Under the pieces are notes generated by a model. The model searched no databases. It saw nothing but the letters and a program-made list of their open reading frames with translations, and was not told the DNA's origin. DNA of 55,114 nt from assembly GCF_028285715.1 (NCBI RefSeq), contig NZ_JANQOO010000011.1, positions 1 to 55,114 of the forward strand. Reading direction: 5' to 3'. The translations under genes were made by a program, and so were the position numbers. Source of the stretch: Ulvibacterium sp. Lineage in GTDB: Bacteria; Bacteroidota; Bacteroidia; Flavobacteriales; Flavobacteriaceae. Shown here one piece after another: positions 35,137 through 43,782 of the stretch; the first letter of the stretch is position 1; each line of letters opens with the position of its first letter.

Positions 35137-35961
35137 ATGATCAATCTTATGAGGTACAGAAAATATTGCTGGATACTAATTTTTATATCGGTTTTGGCGA
35201 TGCATTCGCAAGAAGTCAAGCAAAAGGCAAGTATTGGGTTTTTGGGAACCTTCCATTTTGCAGGCACTTCGGATCTTATGAGCCTCCAACCCGGCGATAT
35301 TATGGGCCAACAAAGACAAAAAGAAATTGATTCCGTCATTGCATACTTGGCCCAATATAAACCTACTAAAATTGTTCTGGAATTTCCCTTTGGGAATTAT
35401 GAACTGGATTCTATTTACGGACAATATTTGAAAGGAAAACACAAGCTTACGATCAACGAACGTCAGCAGCTAGGTTTTAAGCTGGCAGCCTATTTGGGAC
35501 ACAAGCACATATATATGGCGGACCACCCTATGGACCTTCCCTTTGGGGACCTTCAGAACTATCTTGTTGAGATTGACCAAGCTGATTTTTTTCCCAATTT
35601 TCTTTCCAAAATGAAAACCGAGGTAATCGATGTCCTTCAAGAGAAATATGACGCTTCTACGATATCGCAATTTCTTGTCTTCATGAATCAGGAGAAATAC
35701 GACCGACTTAATACAGGGTTTTATTTACAACATCTAAACCAAATAGGAACAGATAAAAAGCCGGTCGGGGTCGACCTCAACTCAAAATGGTGGGAGCGGA
35801 ATATGCATATTATGCGGAATATTGACAAACTGACGGAAGAGGGAGATAGAATATTGATCCTATTCGGCCAAGGACATACGGCACTGCTTAAAGATTTTTA
35901 TGCTTCCAGAACCGATGTTGTCCTTCACAACGTTTTGCAATATTTGGACCAAAACCCGTAA
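35137..35961 (+). CDS. DUF5694-like exported protein
   Basis: The 274-residue precursor has an N-terminal signal (about 8-24, ending in AMHSQ). It shows GFLGTFHFAGTSD near the mature start, KIVLEFPFGNYE, a middle KHIYMADHP and ILILFGQGHTALLKDF near the end. The GTxHF, E and GxGH pattern recalls TraB/ChaN-like (EreA-type) folds, and I believe the family is labelled DUF5694. The conserved His and Glu residues suggest a hydrolase or metal-binding site. An in-frame Met at 35149 is an equally good start. It stands alone after the LytTR gene. Confidence 0.65.
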   Translation: MINLMRYRKYCWILIFISVLAMHSQEVKQKASIGFLGTFHFAGTSDLMSLQPGDIMGQQRQKEIDSVIAYLAQYKPTKIVLEFPFGNYELDSIYGQYLKGKHKLTINERQQLGFKLAAYLGHKHIYMADHPMDLPFGDLQNYLVEIDQADFFPNFLSKMKTEVIDVLQEKYDASTISQFLVFMNQEKYDRLNTGFYLQHLNQIGTDKKPVGVDLNSKWWERNMHIMRNIDKLTEEGDRILILFGQGHTALLKDFYASRTDVVLHNVLQYLDQNP

Positions 35962-36026
35962 TACAAAAAATGGGTATAAAGTGCCCATAATTTCGTAATT
36001 TGTACTGACCGTAAGAACACTTTAAA

Positions 36027-36416
36027 ATGGCCAGAAAAAATCGTAAGGACAAAAACTTGACAGTCTTTCTCCTGGCCCTTTCGGTAGTCGTTTTAATAGC
36101 ATGCTCAAATTCAGATGATGAATCCGGAAATCCTGACCCGGATGAAACGCTTCTATCCCAATGTCTTGAGAACGGTGGATTAGGTAATATATCAGAAAAT
36201 CATGGCCATTCGCTGACCATACCCAAGGAAGACATACTTGCTGCCGAAGAAAAAACATATGACATTCAGGGGTTTTCTGATCATACGCATACAATTACCT
36301 TAACTGTACAAGATTTCACCGCTTTGAAGGATGTGAATCCTTCTAGAGCAGTTGATATATACACTTCAACAGAAAACGATCACAGGCATTCCGTTATCAT
36401 TGTCTGTGCTCCATAA
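36027..36416 (+). CDS. Small lipoprotein with three HxH motifs
   Basis: The 129-residue precursor has a signal ending LIAC (Cys26), so it is a lipoprotein, followed by an acidic linker. The mature domain has three similar histidine motifs: HGHS (59-62), HTHT (86-89) and HRHS (119-122), each beginning a beta-strand-like stretch. Cys46 and Cys127 could form a disulphide. The repeated HxH arrangement suggests a metal site (zinc or copper), but I do not recognise the family. It is a single gene between the DUF5694-like gene and the convergent slipin operon. Confidence 0.7.
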   Translation: MARKNRKDKNLTVFLLALSVVVLIACSNSDDESGNPDPDETLLSQCLENGGLGNISENHGHSLTIPKEDILAAEEKTYDIQGFSDHTHTITLTVQDFTALKDVNPSRAVDIYTSTENDHRHSVIIVCAP

Positions 36417-36507
36417 TACTCCATTGAAACTGGTAGCTATCCAACATAAACTCCATTTTCTGAAGAACATGGCGATAAATGGCCCAAAATACCGAATTAT
36501 GAAGTAA

Positions 36508-37401
36508 TCATCCCTTGGCCGAAAATTCTTCCTCGTTCCCTTTTGACAGGGACACCAATCCGCCCACGGCCCCTAGGTTCATGGAATCCAATGCCGAGCT
36601 TGGTACAATGACCATGGATCCCTTTTCTTTTAAACCCTCGAACAACATATTCATTCCCCTAAGGTGCAAGGCAACGGGATTCTTTTTGTAGCGTTCACTG
36701 GCCTCTGAAAATTTATGGGCGATTTCGGTTTCGGCCGTTCCGAGAATTACTCGTGCCCTACGCTCACGCTCCGCCTGGGCCTCCTTGCTCATGGCGTCCG
36801 CCAAAACCTGAGGGATTATTATATCCTTTATCCCAACCGTTTGGCAAGTAATGCCCCAGGGATTGGTGTTGTGGTCCAAAACCTTCTGTAAATCATCAGC
36901 TATCTTTTCCCTTTCTTGCAGTATGTCCGCTAACTCATGCTTCCCGATGATATCCCGTAATCCGGTCTGTGCTATGTAGAAAATGGCCCGTTCATATTCC
37001 TGTACCTCAAGGGCCGCCTTTTCAACATCCCAGACCGTCCAATAGACCACGGCATCCACATTTACGGGAACCGTATCCTTCGTCAAGGTCTGTTCGGCCT
37101 TAAAATCGGTGACCCGGACGCGCTGGTCAATATACTTATCTATTTGATCGATGATGGGAATAATGAAAAATAGGCCAGGTCCCCTAAGGCCCCGGAATTT
37201 TCCCATCCGCAAAACCACCGCTTTTTCCCACTGATCGGCTATATGTATAGATCTTGCGACCAACAAACTGGCCAACAATAGAAGTGCCAACTGTTGGGAG
37301 TTAACGAGGTCAAAGTAATACAGTGCTATACAAATACTTGATGTGGCTATCATTACGGTCCCGGAAATGGGGTTCCAAAACTTTTTGGTAATCGCTTTCA
37401 T
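36508..37401 (-). CDS. Slipin-family (SPFH/band 7) membrane protein
   Basis: The 297-residue protein has two N-terminal hydrophobic segments (about 12-47) and an SPFH domain (about 50-215; DQWEKAVVLRMGKFRGLRGPGLFFIIPIID). A coiled-coil and the conserved C-terminal LRGMNMLFEGLKEKGSMVIVPSSA follow. Slipins assemble membrane microdomains and often act with NfeD proteases. No NfeD gene is adjacent; instead a small GntR regulator precedes it by one base, forming a two-gene operon. Confidence 0.92.
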   Translation of the reverse strand: MKAITKKFWNPISGTVMIATSSICIALYYFDLVNSQQLALLLLASLLVARSIHIADQWEKAVVLRMGKFRGLRGPGLFFIIPIIDQIDKYIDQRVRVTDFKAEQTLTKDTVPVNVDAVVYWTVWDVEKAALEVQEYERAIFYIAQTGLRDIIGKHELADILQEREKIADDLQKVLDHNTNPWGITCQTVGIKDIIIPQVLADAMSKEAQAERERRARVILGTAETEIAHKFSEASERYKKNPVALHLRGMNMLFEGLKEKGSMVIVPSSALDSMNLGAVGGLVSLSKGNEEEFSAKG

Positions 37402-37402
37402 A

Positions 37403-37771
37403 TTATTTTTGATTTTGTAGTTGATCGATTATCTCGTCTATGGTAAACCCATAGCTATAGGCAATGGAAGAAAACTCGTTGCATATTTCACCCAGTTTTT
37501 GTGCCCTTTCCTTCTCTGATATCCTAATCTTGTTTTCGTTGATAAAAGTGCCTGTACCCTGATGGGTTTCCAGTATATTTTGAATCTCCAGCTCCCTATA
37601 GGCTTTGGCCACTGTATTTAAATTAACCTTTAAATCTACGGCCAAGGACCGAACTGTAGGGAGTTGCTCGCCTGTTTTTAAGTTTCCGGAAGCAATACCA
37701 AATTTAATCTGGTCAATGATTTGCCTATAAAATGGAATTCCGGTCTTGGGGTCCAATCTAAACTTGATCAT
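37403..37771 (-). CDS. GntR-family regulator of the YtrA subfamily
   Basis: This 122-residue protein has an N-terminal winged helix with the GntR signature GEQLPTVRSLAVDLKVNLNTVAKAYRELE and a short C-terminal helical part, as in YtrA-type repressors. That subfamily lacks a large effector domain and usually controls transporter or membrane-protein genes in its own operon. The partner here is the slipin gene, whose ATG lies one base after this stop codon. A perfect 8-bp-arm palindrome lies in the promoter. Confidence 0.93.
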   Translation of the reverse strand: MIKFRLDPKTGIPFYRQIIDQIKFGIASGNLKTGEQLPTVRSLAVDLKVNLNTVAKAYRELEIQNILETHQGTGTFINENKIRISEKERAQKLGEICNEFSSIAYSYGFTIDEIIDQLQNQK

Positions 37772-38103
37772 TATACTATAAAACTATTGTACTATACATA
37801 TAGTACAAACATACAAAAAAAATTTAACTCCCCGCGGACAAAAAGCGTAAATACTTCATTGGCCATAGGAAACTAAGACCGTAAATTCATTTACACGTTG
37901 AAACAAACTCAAAAAGAATAGTTTTCCTTACATCATGCACTTATCTTGCAATACAGCGTATAGAATGTGATAAAATACCTATGGAAACGAAGTAAGTTTA
38001 CCTCTGCAAGTTAAGCTACCTTTTTTAGCCGCTCTAATTTAGGTATGTAGTATTTGCCAACTCTCGTATGATTTTCCGTAGGCCCCAAATGGGACGCTAC
38101 ATA
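37772..38103. other. Intergenic region between the GntR operon and the sulfatase gene
   Basis: The right part of the GntR promoter, with its operator, occupies the first 40 bases. The remaining stretch to the sulfatase stop at 38104 has no plausible gene, repeat or strong hairpin. Confidence 0.45.
37789..37806. promoter_or_regulatory. Operator palindrome of the GntR-slipin operon
   Basis: GTACTATA and TATAGTAC form perfect 8-bp arms around CA. On the minus strand the palindrome falls between a TTTG at 37807-37810 (-33-like) and TAGTTTTA (-7-like, one mismatch), the usual place for a repressor site. YtrA-type operators have GT/AC-ended palindromes of this kind. Confidence 0.7.
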
Positions 38104-39513
38104 TTACCTTTTATACGCCCCCGAGTATTCAGGTCTGCCACCATGTTCTTTTACGAACAGCCCGTATTTTGGATCGTCCTTCCAGAAATGGGGTATCGGA
38201 TGATTTTCATCTACCTCCTTTTCCGGGTAATCCAGTCCCGCAACACTGCGATTAACTGAATCATACCAGCCCATAAACGCTCTTTTCAGGGTTTCCATCT
38301 TTTTCGGGTTCAACGTGGAAACATCTGTAGCTTCCGTTTTGTCCTTTTCTAGATTGAACAACTGAAAGGTCTGTTCCTGAATGCTGGTGGCTACCAGTTT
38401 AAATTGGTTGTCGATTAGGGCACCTTGACCCCTGAAAATAAATGGAATCGGCTTTTTCCGGATCTTCGCCCCGCGATTTTCGAGCAAGGGCTTCAGACTT
38501 TCACCGTCCGTAGGGTTTAGCATCGTTTTTGGGGGCAGGTCCAACATATCCACGATGGTCGGAAAAATATCCATGGTAGAGGCCGGATACGTACTGATCT
38601 TGGGAGCAATCCTTCCCTCCCATTCGATAATACATGGTACACGGATACCGCCCTCCCAAAGCGTTCCCTTGTTGCCGCGCAAACCACCGACCGTTTGCGG
38701 TGTTATACGTGGCAATCCCCCATTATCACTACAGTACCAAACCATTGTATTTTCCGCAATCTGTAGCTGTCGCAATTTTTTTCGCAGTTTGCCTAGGCTA
38801 CGGTCAAAGGCGACCAATTCCCCATAGTGATTTTTGCTTCGGGAATCTAAATGTTCAAACCCTTTCATGTCCTCTTCCCGGGCCACAAAGGGATCGTGTG
38901 GGGAGCCGTCCCAGATTACGGTGAAGGATGGCCTATTCTCGGCCACCGCCTTTTCGATAAACTTTAAGGCCTCGTCCACAATGATTTCCGATGATGTCCC
39001 CCGGAATTCCTCAAATACGCCACTCCTGCTCATTATCGGGTCTATGTCGAAGAAATTGGAAACAGTTATCCAGGAGTCGAATCCAAATGCGCCGGGCGAA
39101 TGGGTATCCTCCTTAAAAACGGGAACTCCCGGACCACGCAAACCGTTTAAGTGCCACTTCCCAAAATGTCCGGTAGCATAGCCAACCTCCTTTAGGGCTT
39201 GTGACAGTACCTTTTCCTGTCTTCGCAATGCATAACCATGTTCTGGCACTCCGGCACGGACACAGGATCTCCCCGTTAATACACTGGCCCGCGTGGGCGA
39301 ACAAACGGGTGCTCCAGCGTAAAAACGATCGAGACGTAGCCCATTTTTGGCCATTTTGTCTAAGTTGGGCGTTTTCAGCAACGGATGTCCATAATATCCG
39401 GTCTGTCCCCACCCCTGATCGTCGGTCATAATCAATATGATGTTTGGACGTTCCTGTGCCGACGCTGCAAAGGAAAAAATGCATCCAAGTAAAATCGCTA
39501 TGCGTTTAGTCAT
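38104..39513 (-). CDS. Formylglycine-dependent sulfatase (S1 family)
   Basis: The 469-residue precursor has a signal peptide (1-20, FAASAQ). The catalytic signature CSPTRASVLTG has Cys71, which is oxidised to formylglycine. The metal-binding Asp31-Asp32 pair is in IMTDDQGWG, and a further metal site is near SDNGG. Such enzymes remove sulfate from algal polysaccharides or glycosaminoglycans. The target glycan cannot be told. It has no glycoside hydrolase next to it; a formylglycine-generating enzyme must be encoded elsewhere. Confidence 0.95.
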   Translation of the reverse strand: MTKRIAILLGCIFSFAASAQERPNIILIMTDDQGWGQTGYYGHPLLKTPNLDKMAKNGLRLDRFYAGAPVCSPTRASVLTGRSCVRAGVPEHGYALRRQEKVLSQALKEVGYATGHFGKWHLNGLRGPGVPVFKEDTHSPGAFGFDSWITVSNFFDIDPIMSRSGVFEEFRGTSSEIIVDEALKFIEKAVAENRPSFTVIWDGSPHDPFVAREEDMKGFEHLDSRSKNHYGELVAFDRSLGKLRKKLRQLQIAENTMVWYCSDNGGLPRITPQTVGGLRGNKGTLWEGGIRVPCIIEWEGRIAPKISTYPASTMDIFPTIVDMLDLPPKTMLNPTDGESLKPLLENRGAKIRKKPIPFIFRGQGALIDNQFKLVATSIQEQTFQLFNLEKDKTEATDVSTLNPKKMETLKRAFMGWYDSVNRSVAGLDYPEKEVDENHPIPHFWKDDPKYGLFVKEHGGRPEYSGAYKR

Positions 39514-39752
39514 GGTAAAATCTTAGCTAATTTAAATGGTAAAGACTATTTTATGGACTTTTCCGACTAATTAACCCGTACCTATTTTCATGAGGTATAC
39601 AGGTTTCCTTAAAAAGTTTCTGAAACATTTCGGATATATCTCCGCTGAGTTTCGACTCTTTTATACACCAAAAAACACCACCTCCTAAAATTACTAAGAA
39701 AATGAAGGCCTCAAGACGATTTCGCCATGAAGTTGGTATTCGAAGAGCACTT

Positions 39753-40652
39753 TTAGGGCTGCTCTTTTTCACGAAGATTCCCAAGAAGGTGAAGGGACAA
39801 TCCTTTTGGGTCCAAAACAACGGATTGAAATCGCATTTCATGAATCAATCCCTCCGAGGTCGGCAGATATCCCAAACGATGTACAAAGGGAATTGAGACC
39901 CCATCTACTTCCCTAAAATCATCAAAGACAACAAATCCTACAGCGCTGGGATCTACAACCCGTACTGTGTATTGCACAATTTCCAGCAATTTGGTCTTCT
40001 GGTTTATCCAATACACATACTGATCAAACCTAGGGTTGACCTTGGGGGTTTCCCAGGTCCCAAAAACCAAATGATAGGGTTGGCCCTGATGCACGGTGTC
40101 CTTTACATAGGCTACTAAGGGAACCTTTTTTGTCCAATAGGGTAACTGGATAAAATATTCCTTTCCGACCAAGGCCGGAACCATATTTGAATCTTCTACA
40201 CGGTTCATCTCCCCGTTGATTATCTTGTAGGGCATAGCATGGTCAATACCCCATATTTCACCCTTGGAGGGGCCATTAAGCAATTGGGCACGGGAATGCC
40301 CCAACTTAAAAGAAAGAAAATCGTGTTGCAAAGCTTGCTTTAAATATGGCCAGTTATTGTACCTACGCAAAGGTTCCGGTGCCACGGACCAATCATCGAT
40401 ATAAGTGGCGGAAATAGTGCTCGAATTCCCCGCTACCCATCCATGTGCATCAAAACATTCATTCAAAAGCTGCCTTCCTCTTTTGTTCCTATCCCGGATT
40501 TCCAAAGTAGCATCGCCTACCCAATCCCTAATTTCCCTTGGTCTAATATCTACAGGGTCAGGGACGGACTGTGCAGGGGCATTGATCAAAATGCACGTTG
40601 CCAATACCCAGAAAAATACTAGCCCCTTATGCGTTTGAATCTTATTTTTCAT
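39753..40652 (-). CDS. Exported protein of unknown function, possibly LolA-like fold
   Basis: The 299-residue precursor has a signal peptide ending near NAPAQS. The mature protein begins with a helix (RGRQLLNECFDAHGW) and then shows mostly beta strands with aromatic residues (FLSFKLGHSRAQLL, YHLVFGTWETPKVNP, YVYWINQKTKLLEIVQYTVR, GVSIPFVHRLGY). The pattern of a helix followed by a half-barrel recalls LolA/LppX-like proteins that carry lipids, which would place it in the periplasm. I do not recognise the family. It follows a small membrane-protein gene by 34 bases. Confidence 0.65.
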   Translation of the reverse strand: MKNKIQTHKGLVFFWVLATCILINAPAQSVPDPVDIRPREIRDWVGDATLEIRDRNKRGRQLLNECFDAHGWVAGNSSTISATYIDDWSVAPEPLRRYNNWPYLKQALQHDFLSFKLGHSRAQLLNGPSKGEIWGIDHAMPYKIINGEMNRVEDSNMVPALVGKEYFIQLPYWTKKVPLVAYVKDTVHQGQPYHLVFGTWETPKVNPRFDQYVYWINQKTKLLEIVQYTVRVVDPSAVGFVVFDDFREVDGVSIPFVHRLGYLPTSEGLIHEMRFQSVVLDPKGLSLHLLGNLREKEQP

Positions 40653-40686
40653 GGGATGACTTCGCTAAGTACCATTTTTGAATTTT

Positions 40687-41091
40687 CTACCGGGTAATCG
40701 TTTTTAGCGATTTTCTATACCTGATCATTCCAATGGTTTGAAAAATGGCAAATAGGGCAACCATGACATTCGTCGCCAAAATCAATAGCTTACCACTTGT
40801 GCTGATCTCGGAGACTAGGGCGAAAAGATTGTAAAATCCAAGCGAAACATATAAAATGTCCAGAACAATTATTATCCAAACCAGAATAGTCGACACCTTT
40901 TTTCTATGGGCCGTGATTAAAACCACGATAGCAAATACAGCTAATTGAATTGAAAAAGCCATGGGTTGTCCATTGGCCATTTCATTGACGGCCTTAACCG
41001 AATGGCCCAATACCAATGTGAGTATGGCCGATGCTAACGAGAAAATACCATTTCCTTTAAGAGCGGTGCGCAATAGGGTCAATCCTTCCAT
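40687..41091 (-). CDS. Small four-helix membrane protein of unknown function
   Basis: The 134-residue protein has four hydrophobic segments (about 15-30, 47-60, 66-83 and 100-122) and a basic C-terminus (RYRKSLKTITR). Such DUF-type proteins are frequent in this phylum but have no assigned role. It is divergent from the AraC regulator at 41235 and probably cotranscribed with the following exported protein gene. Confidence 0.6.
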   Translation of the reverse strand: MEGLTLLRTALKGNGIFSLASAILTLVLGHSVKAVNEMANGQPMAFSIQLAVFAIVVLITAHRKKVSTILVWIIIVLDILYVSLGFYNLFALVSEISTSGKLLILATNVMVALFAIFQTIGMIRYRKSLKTITR

Positions 41092-41202
41092 AAGATTTTA
41101 ATTTATGGAGCAAGATTATGTCAAATGCATAAGTTTATGGTATCCATAGATTGAGCGTGACCCATTTTATGGGCCCACCTTAAGCAATGTATACGAAGAC
41201 GT

Positions 41203-41210
41203 TACATTTG
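41203..41210 (+). promoter_or_regulatory. -7 element of the second membrane AraC regulator gene
   Basis: TACATTTG matches TAnnTTTG exactly. It lies downstream of the ATG at 41187, so the transcript would start at ATG 41235 with about a 20-base leader. Confidence 0.5.
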
Positions 41211-41234
41211 TATTTTGAAGATGTATTTTTGAGT

Positions 41235-42386
41235 ATGGGGCACCCAACCGATATCACTTTTGACGCCTGGTCGGCGCTTCTCCTTTTTGGGCTTTTACAG
41301 GGCTTGTTTCTCAGTATTTTGCTTGCAACCGGGGTTTCCAAGAAAAAATCCAAATACTTCTTGGTATCACTTATCGTCATTCTCTCGCTAAACTTGCTCA
41401 ACTACTTGGTCATTAACTCCACCCTGTACACCATGATTCCCCATTTTACCCACTTGAGCCTCCCTTTCCTTTTTCTAATAGGGCCTCTGTTCCTGTATTA
41501 TATAAAATCTATCTTAAGTGCTCGTTTTATATTGAAGCTCTCCGATTTATTACATACCCTGCCCTTTCTACTGGCAGTTATATACATGCTCCCATTTTTT
41601 ATACTCACGGGTGACGGAAAAATTACCTTAATTCAAAATCAAATCCGCTCCGATGGTCAAGCTTTTGATATGGGAACCCAAGTATTTACCGTAGCGCAGA
41701 TTCTACAGTGCTTAATTTATGGAATTGTGACATTGCAATTGCTCTCCAAAAAATTCAGTAAAGACTTGGATAAGGCTTATAAAACCAAATTAATGTGGCT
41801 CAAGAGATTCGTTATAGGATTTCTAGTCTTTTGGATGATAGATTTTTTGGCCCTGCTCTGGTACTTTCAAAAAGGATTTATAGATATTAGGGCATATTAT
41901 CTCACCATGTTTTGTTGCGCCCTAGCCATTCATACCTTGGTGGTCCTAGCCATTAAGAACAACAAGGCCTTTACCGAGGTTTTCCTGGATACGGCCAGGG
42001 AAAAATACCAAAGCTCAAGTCTTTTGGAATCCGATTTAAAGAGACATCTTTCGGAAATCCTGGTTTACATGGAGAATGAAAAGCCTTATTTAGATCATGA
42101 CCTTTCCCTTTCCCAACTTTCCAAAAAACTCAACCGGCCCAAGTATTTGGTATCCCAAGTATTGAACGTTGCATTGGGAAAGAGCTTTTATGAGTTCCTC
42201 AACGAATATCGTTTTAAGGAGGTCAAATCTCGATTGGCTAATCCGGAATATCGCCATCTTACCATATTGGCGATAGCCTATGATTCCGGTTTCAGCAATA
42301 AAAACACTTTCAATAAGGTGTTTAAAAAGCTCTCGGGCACTACACCTTCTGAATTTCTAAAATCCACTTCAGCGGAAAACAGTTAA
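41235..42386 (+). CDS. Membrane-anchored AraC-family transcriptional regulator
   Basis: The 383-residue protein has seven N-terminal helices (about 12-235), then an AraC DNA-binding domain (about 285-380; SQLSKKLNRPKYLVSQVLNV is the first helix-turn-helix and LAIAYDSGFSNKNTFNKVFKKLSG the second). This seven-helix plus AraC layout matches the regulator at 22065. ATG 41235 is used because a -7 element lies between the two possible starts. It is divergent from the small membrane-protein gene, a possible target. Confidence 0.88.
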   Translation: MGHPTDITFDAWSALLLFGLLQGLFLSILLATGVSKKKSKYFLVSLIVILSLNLLNYLVINSTLYTMIPHFTHLSLPFLFLIGPLFLYYIKSILSARFILKLSDLLHTLPFLLAVIYMLPFFILTGDGKITLIQNQIRSDGQAFDMGTQVFTVAQILQCLIYGIVTLQLLSKKFSKDLDKAYKTKLMWLKRFVIGFLVFWMIDFLALLWYFQKGFIDIRAYYLTMFCCALAIHTLVVLAIKNNKAFTEVFLDTAREKYQSSSLLESDLKRHLSEILVYMENEKPYLDHDLSLSQLSKKLNRPKYLVSQVLNVALGKSFYEFLNEYRFKEVKSRLANPEYRHLTILAIAYDSGFSNKNTFNKVFKKLSGTTPSEFLKSTSAENS

Positions 42387-42457
42387 CCGAATATGGGTTA
42401 ACTTTAGGATGTGGTAGTTTAGGGGATTTTTTTTGATTCGATTACCGATAGTTCCTA

Positions 42458-43039
42458 CTAGATTTTCGCCTTTATGGTTACGGTCACATCAACCCGGATG
42501 GCCACCTTAAAGTCCACAGGGTTTCTTGAAATCCTTCCAAAATATTGAAATATAATGGTACCATTTGGGCTACCCAAAAGAGCTTTCTCAATTGTACTAA
42601 AATCATCTCGATGGGTAAACTGGATATTTCTTTGATCGGCATCCGCAATGGCTATACCATTTTCCAAAAAAGAGTTCAGCGCGGCCAAATTGCCCGTGAC
42701 AATCGAAAAACCGGCCTGAACGACCACTGCTTCCTCGTTACCTTCAAAATCTTTGTAGGTATATCGGATCTCATTGATCTTTATTTTCGTTATTTCGGCA
42801 TTATCATCCTCAATTAAGGATGCTATGTCCGGATCCGAAGTTATCCGATACACGCCAGCATCGGTTGCCACATCAATGTCATCATCTATGGACGCAACCG
42901 GAGATTTTTCCACGACTTCCAGTTCTCCATCAAATGTTATGGACTCTTCAAATTCCTGTTCCACCAATTCCTCCAACGCATCACAATTGGTCAAGGGAAC
43001 CAGTATTAGAAGTAGTATATACGATTTTATTTTTTTCAT
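42458..43039 (-). CDS. Lipoprotein of unknown function
   Basis: The 193-residue precursor has a lipobox ending LTNC (Cys19). The acidic mature protein alternates short beta strands (FDGELEVVEKS, ITKIKINEIRYTYK, VVVQAGFSIVTGN) and ends in a strand VAIRVDVTVTIKAKI. I do not recognise the family. It starts 15 bases after the stop of the gene at 43055 and is cotranscribed with it. Confidence 0.65.
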   Translation of the reverse strand: MKKIKSYILLLILVPLTNCDALEELVEQEFEESITFDGELEVVEKSPVASIDDDIDVATDAGVYRITSDPDIASLIEDDNAEITKIKINEIRYTYKDFEGNEEAVVVQAGFSIVTGNLAALNSFLENGIAIADADQRNIQFTHRDDFSTIEKALLGSPNGTIIFQYFGRISRNPVDFKVAIRVDVTVTIKAKI

Positions 43040-43054
43040 TCCTGCTCTCTTTAA

Positions 43055-43657
43055 TCAATTACAGTTTCCCGATCCGGACCAGCTTGCCTTTCTTGTACTT
43101 CCATTCTCCGTCCAAAAGCCGGTAAATGAACTGGCCGATGTAAATTTAAATTCTACCTTTCCTGATCGCGAACTGTTTGTCCTGCCCCAGGTTCCCCTAT
43201 ATACCCACGCACCTCCTTCCTGAAACAGCTTACCGGAAATGGTATTGGTACTTTTTCCATAATAGCCCTTACCCCAGTGAATGCTGCCGTAAGAGGAAGA
43301 CCAAGCACAAGAAAGATCGGGTCTGGGAACTTCGCAAGGTGTGCATTTGTAGATTCCGTCCGGCTCATCATCATAATACCTACCATATCTTCTTTGAAGG
43401 GCAGTGGCCTCTCGCCAGGTAATATTGGTGGATATGGCGCCCATAGTGCCGTATCCCAAATTGGCGACAATGTTCGGGTCCGTGGTAAGGGCTACCGTAT
43501 AGGTCACCCAACAGGGATCCATACAGTTGGACAACCTATCCCCCACCCCGGATGCATAAATGCCCCAAATGGGTGCATTTGGGTCTTGGGAAAAACAGAT
43601 ACTACTACTAAATAGACTGGCGAGGGTAATGAAAATCGATAGTTTTTTAAAAATCAT
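43055..43657 (-). CDS. Secreted cysteine-containing protein of unknown function
   Basis: The 200-residue precursor (ATG 43657) has a signal ending CFSQ. It has Cys pairs at CMDPC and CTPC, further Cys in LSC and the penultimate position, so disulphides are likely after export. The C-terminal third has the pattern GTWGRTNSSRSG, SFTGFWTENGS and SWSGSGNC, a beta-hairpin style motif (F.G.W...G...WSG) found in varied secreted proteins. Its family is not recognised. It is first in a two-gene unit and divergent from the secreted protein at 43783. Confidence 0.65.
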   Translation of the reverse strand: MIFKKLSIFITLASLFSSSICFSQDPNAPIWGIYASGVGDRLSNCMDPCWVTYTVALTTDPNIVANLGYGTMGAISTNITWREATALQRRYGRYYDDEPDGIYKCTPCEVPRPDLSCAWSSSYGSIHWGKGYYGKSTNTISGKLFQEGGAWVYRGTWGRTNSSRSGKVEFKFTSASSFTGFWTENGSTRKASWSGSGNCN

Positions 43658-43708
43658 GGGTATTGGTTTTGTTTTCGGGTCCAAACTATACACTCCCCAA
43701 TCCAAATA

Positions 43709-43730
43709 AAATACCTAATGCTAGGTATTT
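43709..43730. promoter_or_regulatory. Perfect 9-bp inverted repeat between divergent secreted-protein genes
   Basis: AAATACCTA and TAGGTATTT flank ATGC. The inner part, TACC...GGTA in a 7-2-7 layout, is like sites of NarL/LuxR-type regulators. It ends at the -33 TTTG of the plus-strand promoter. Confidence 0.55.
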
Positions 43731-43750
43731 GTTCCATATCAAAAGGGAGG

Positions 43751-43758
43751 TAGGTTTG
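43751..43758 (+). promoter_or_regulatory. -7 element of the gene at 43783
   Basis: TAGGTTTG matches TAnnTTTG exactly; a TTTG at 43728-43731 lies at the right distance for the -33 element. Confidence 0.65.
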
Positions 43759-43782
43759 ATCTAACCTTAAAAACCAACAATC

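Noticed and set aside
39551-39841. Minus-strand frame of 96 codons with one hydrophobic segment
   Set aside because: It overlaps the 3' end of the exported-protein gene at 39753 in another frame, has no recognisable homologue or promoter, and the hydrophobic stretch alone is weak support.
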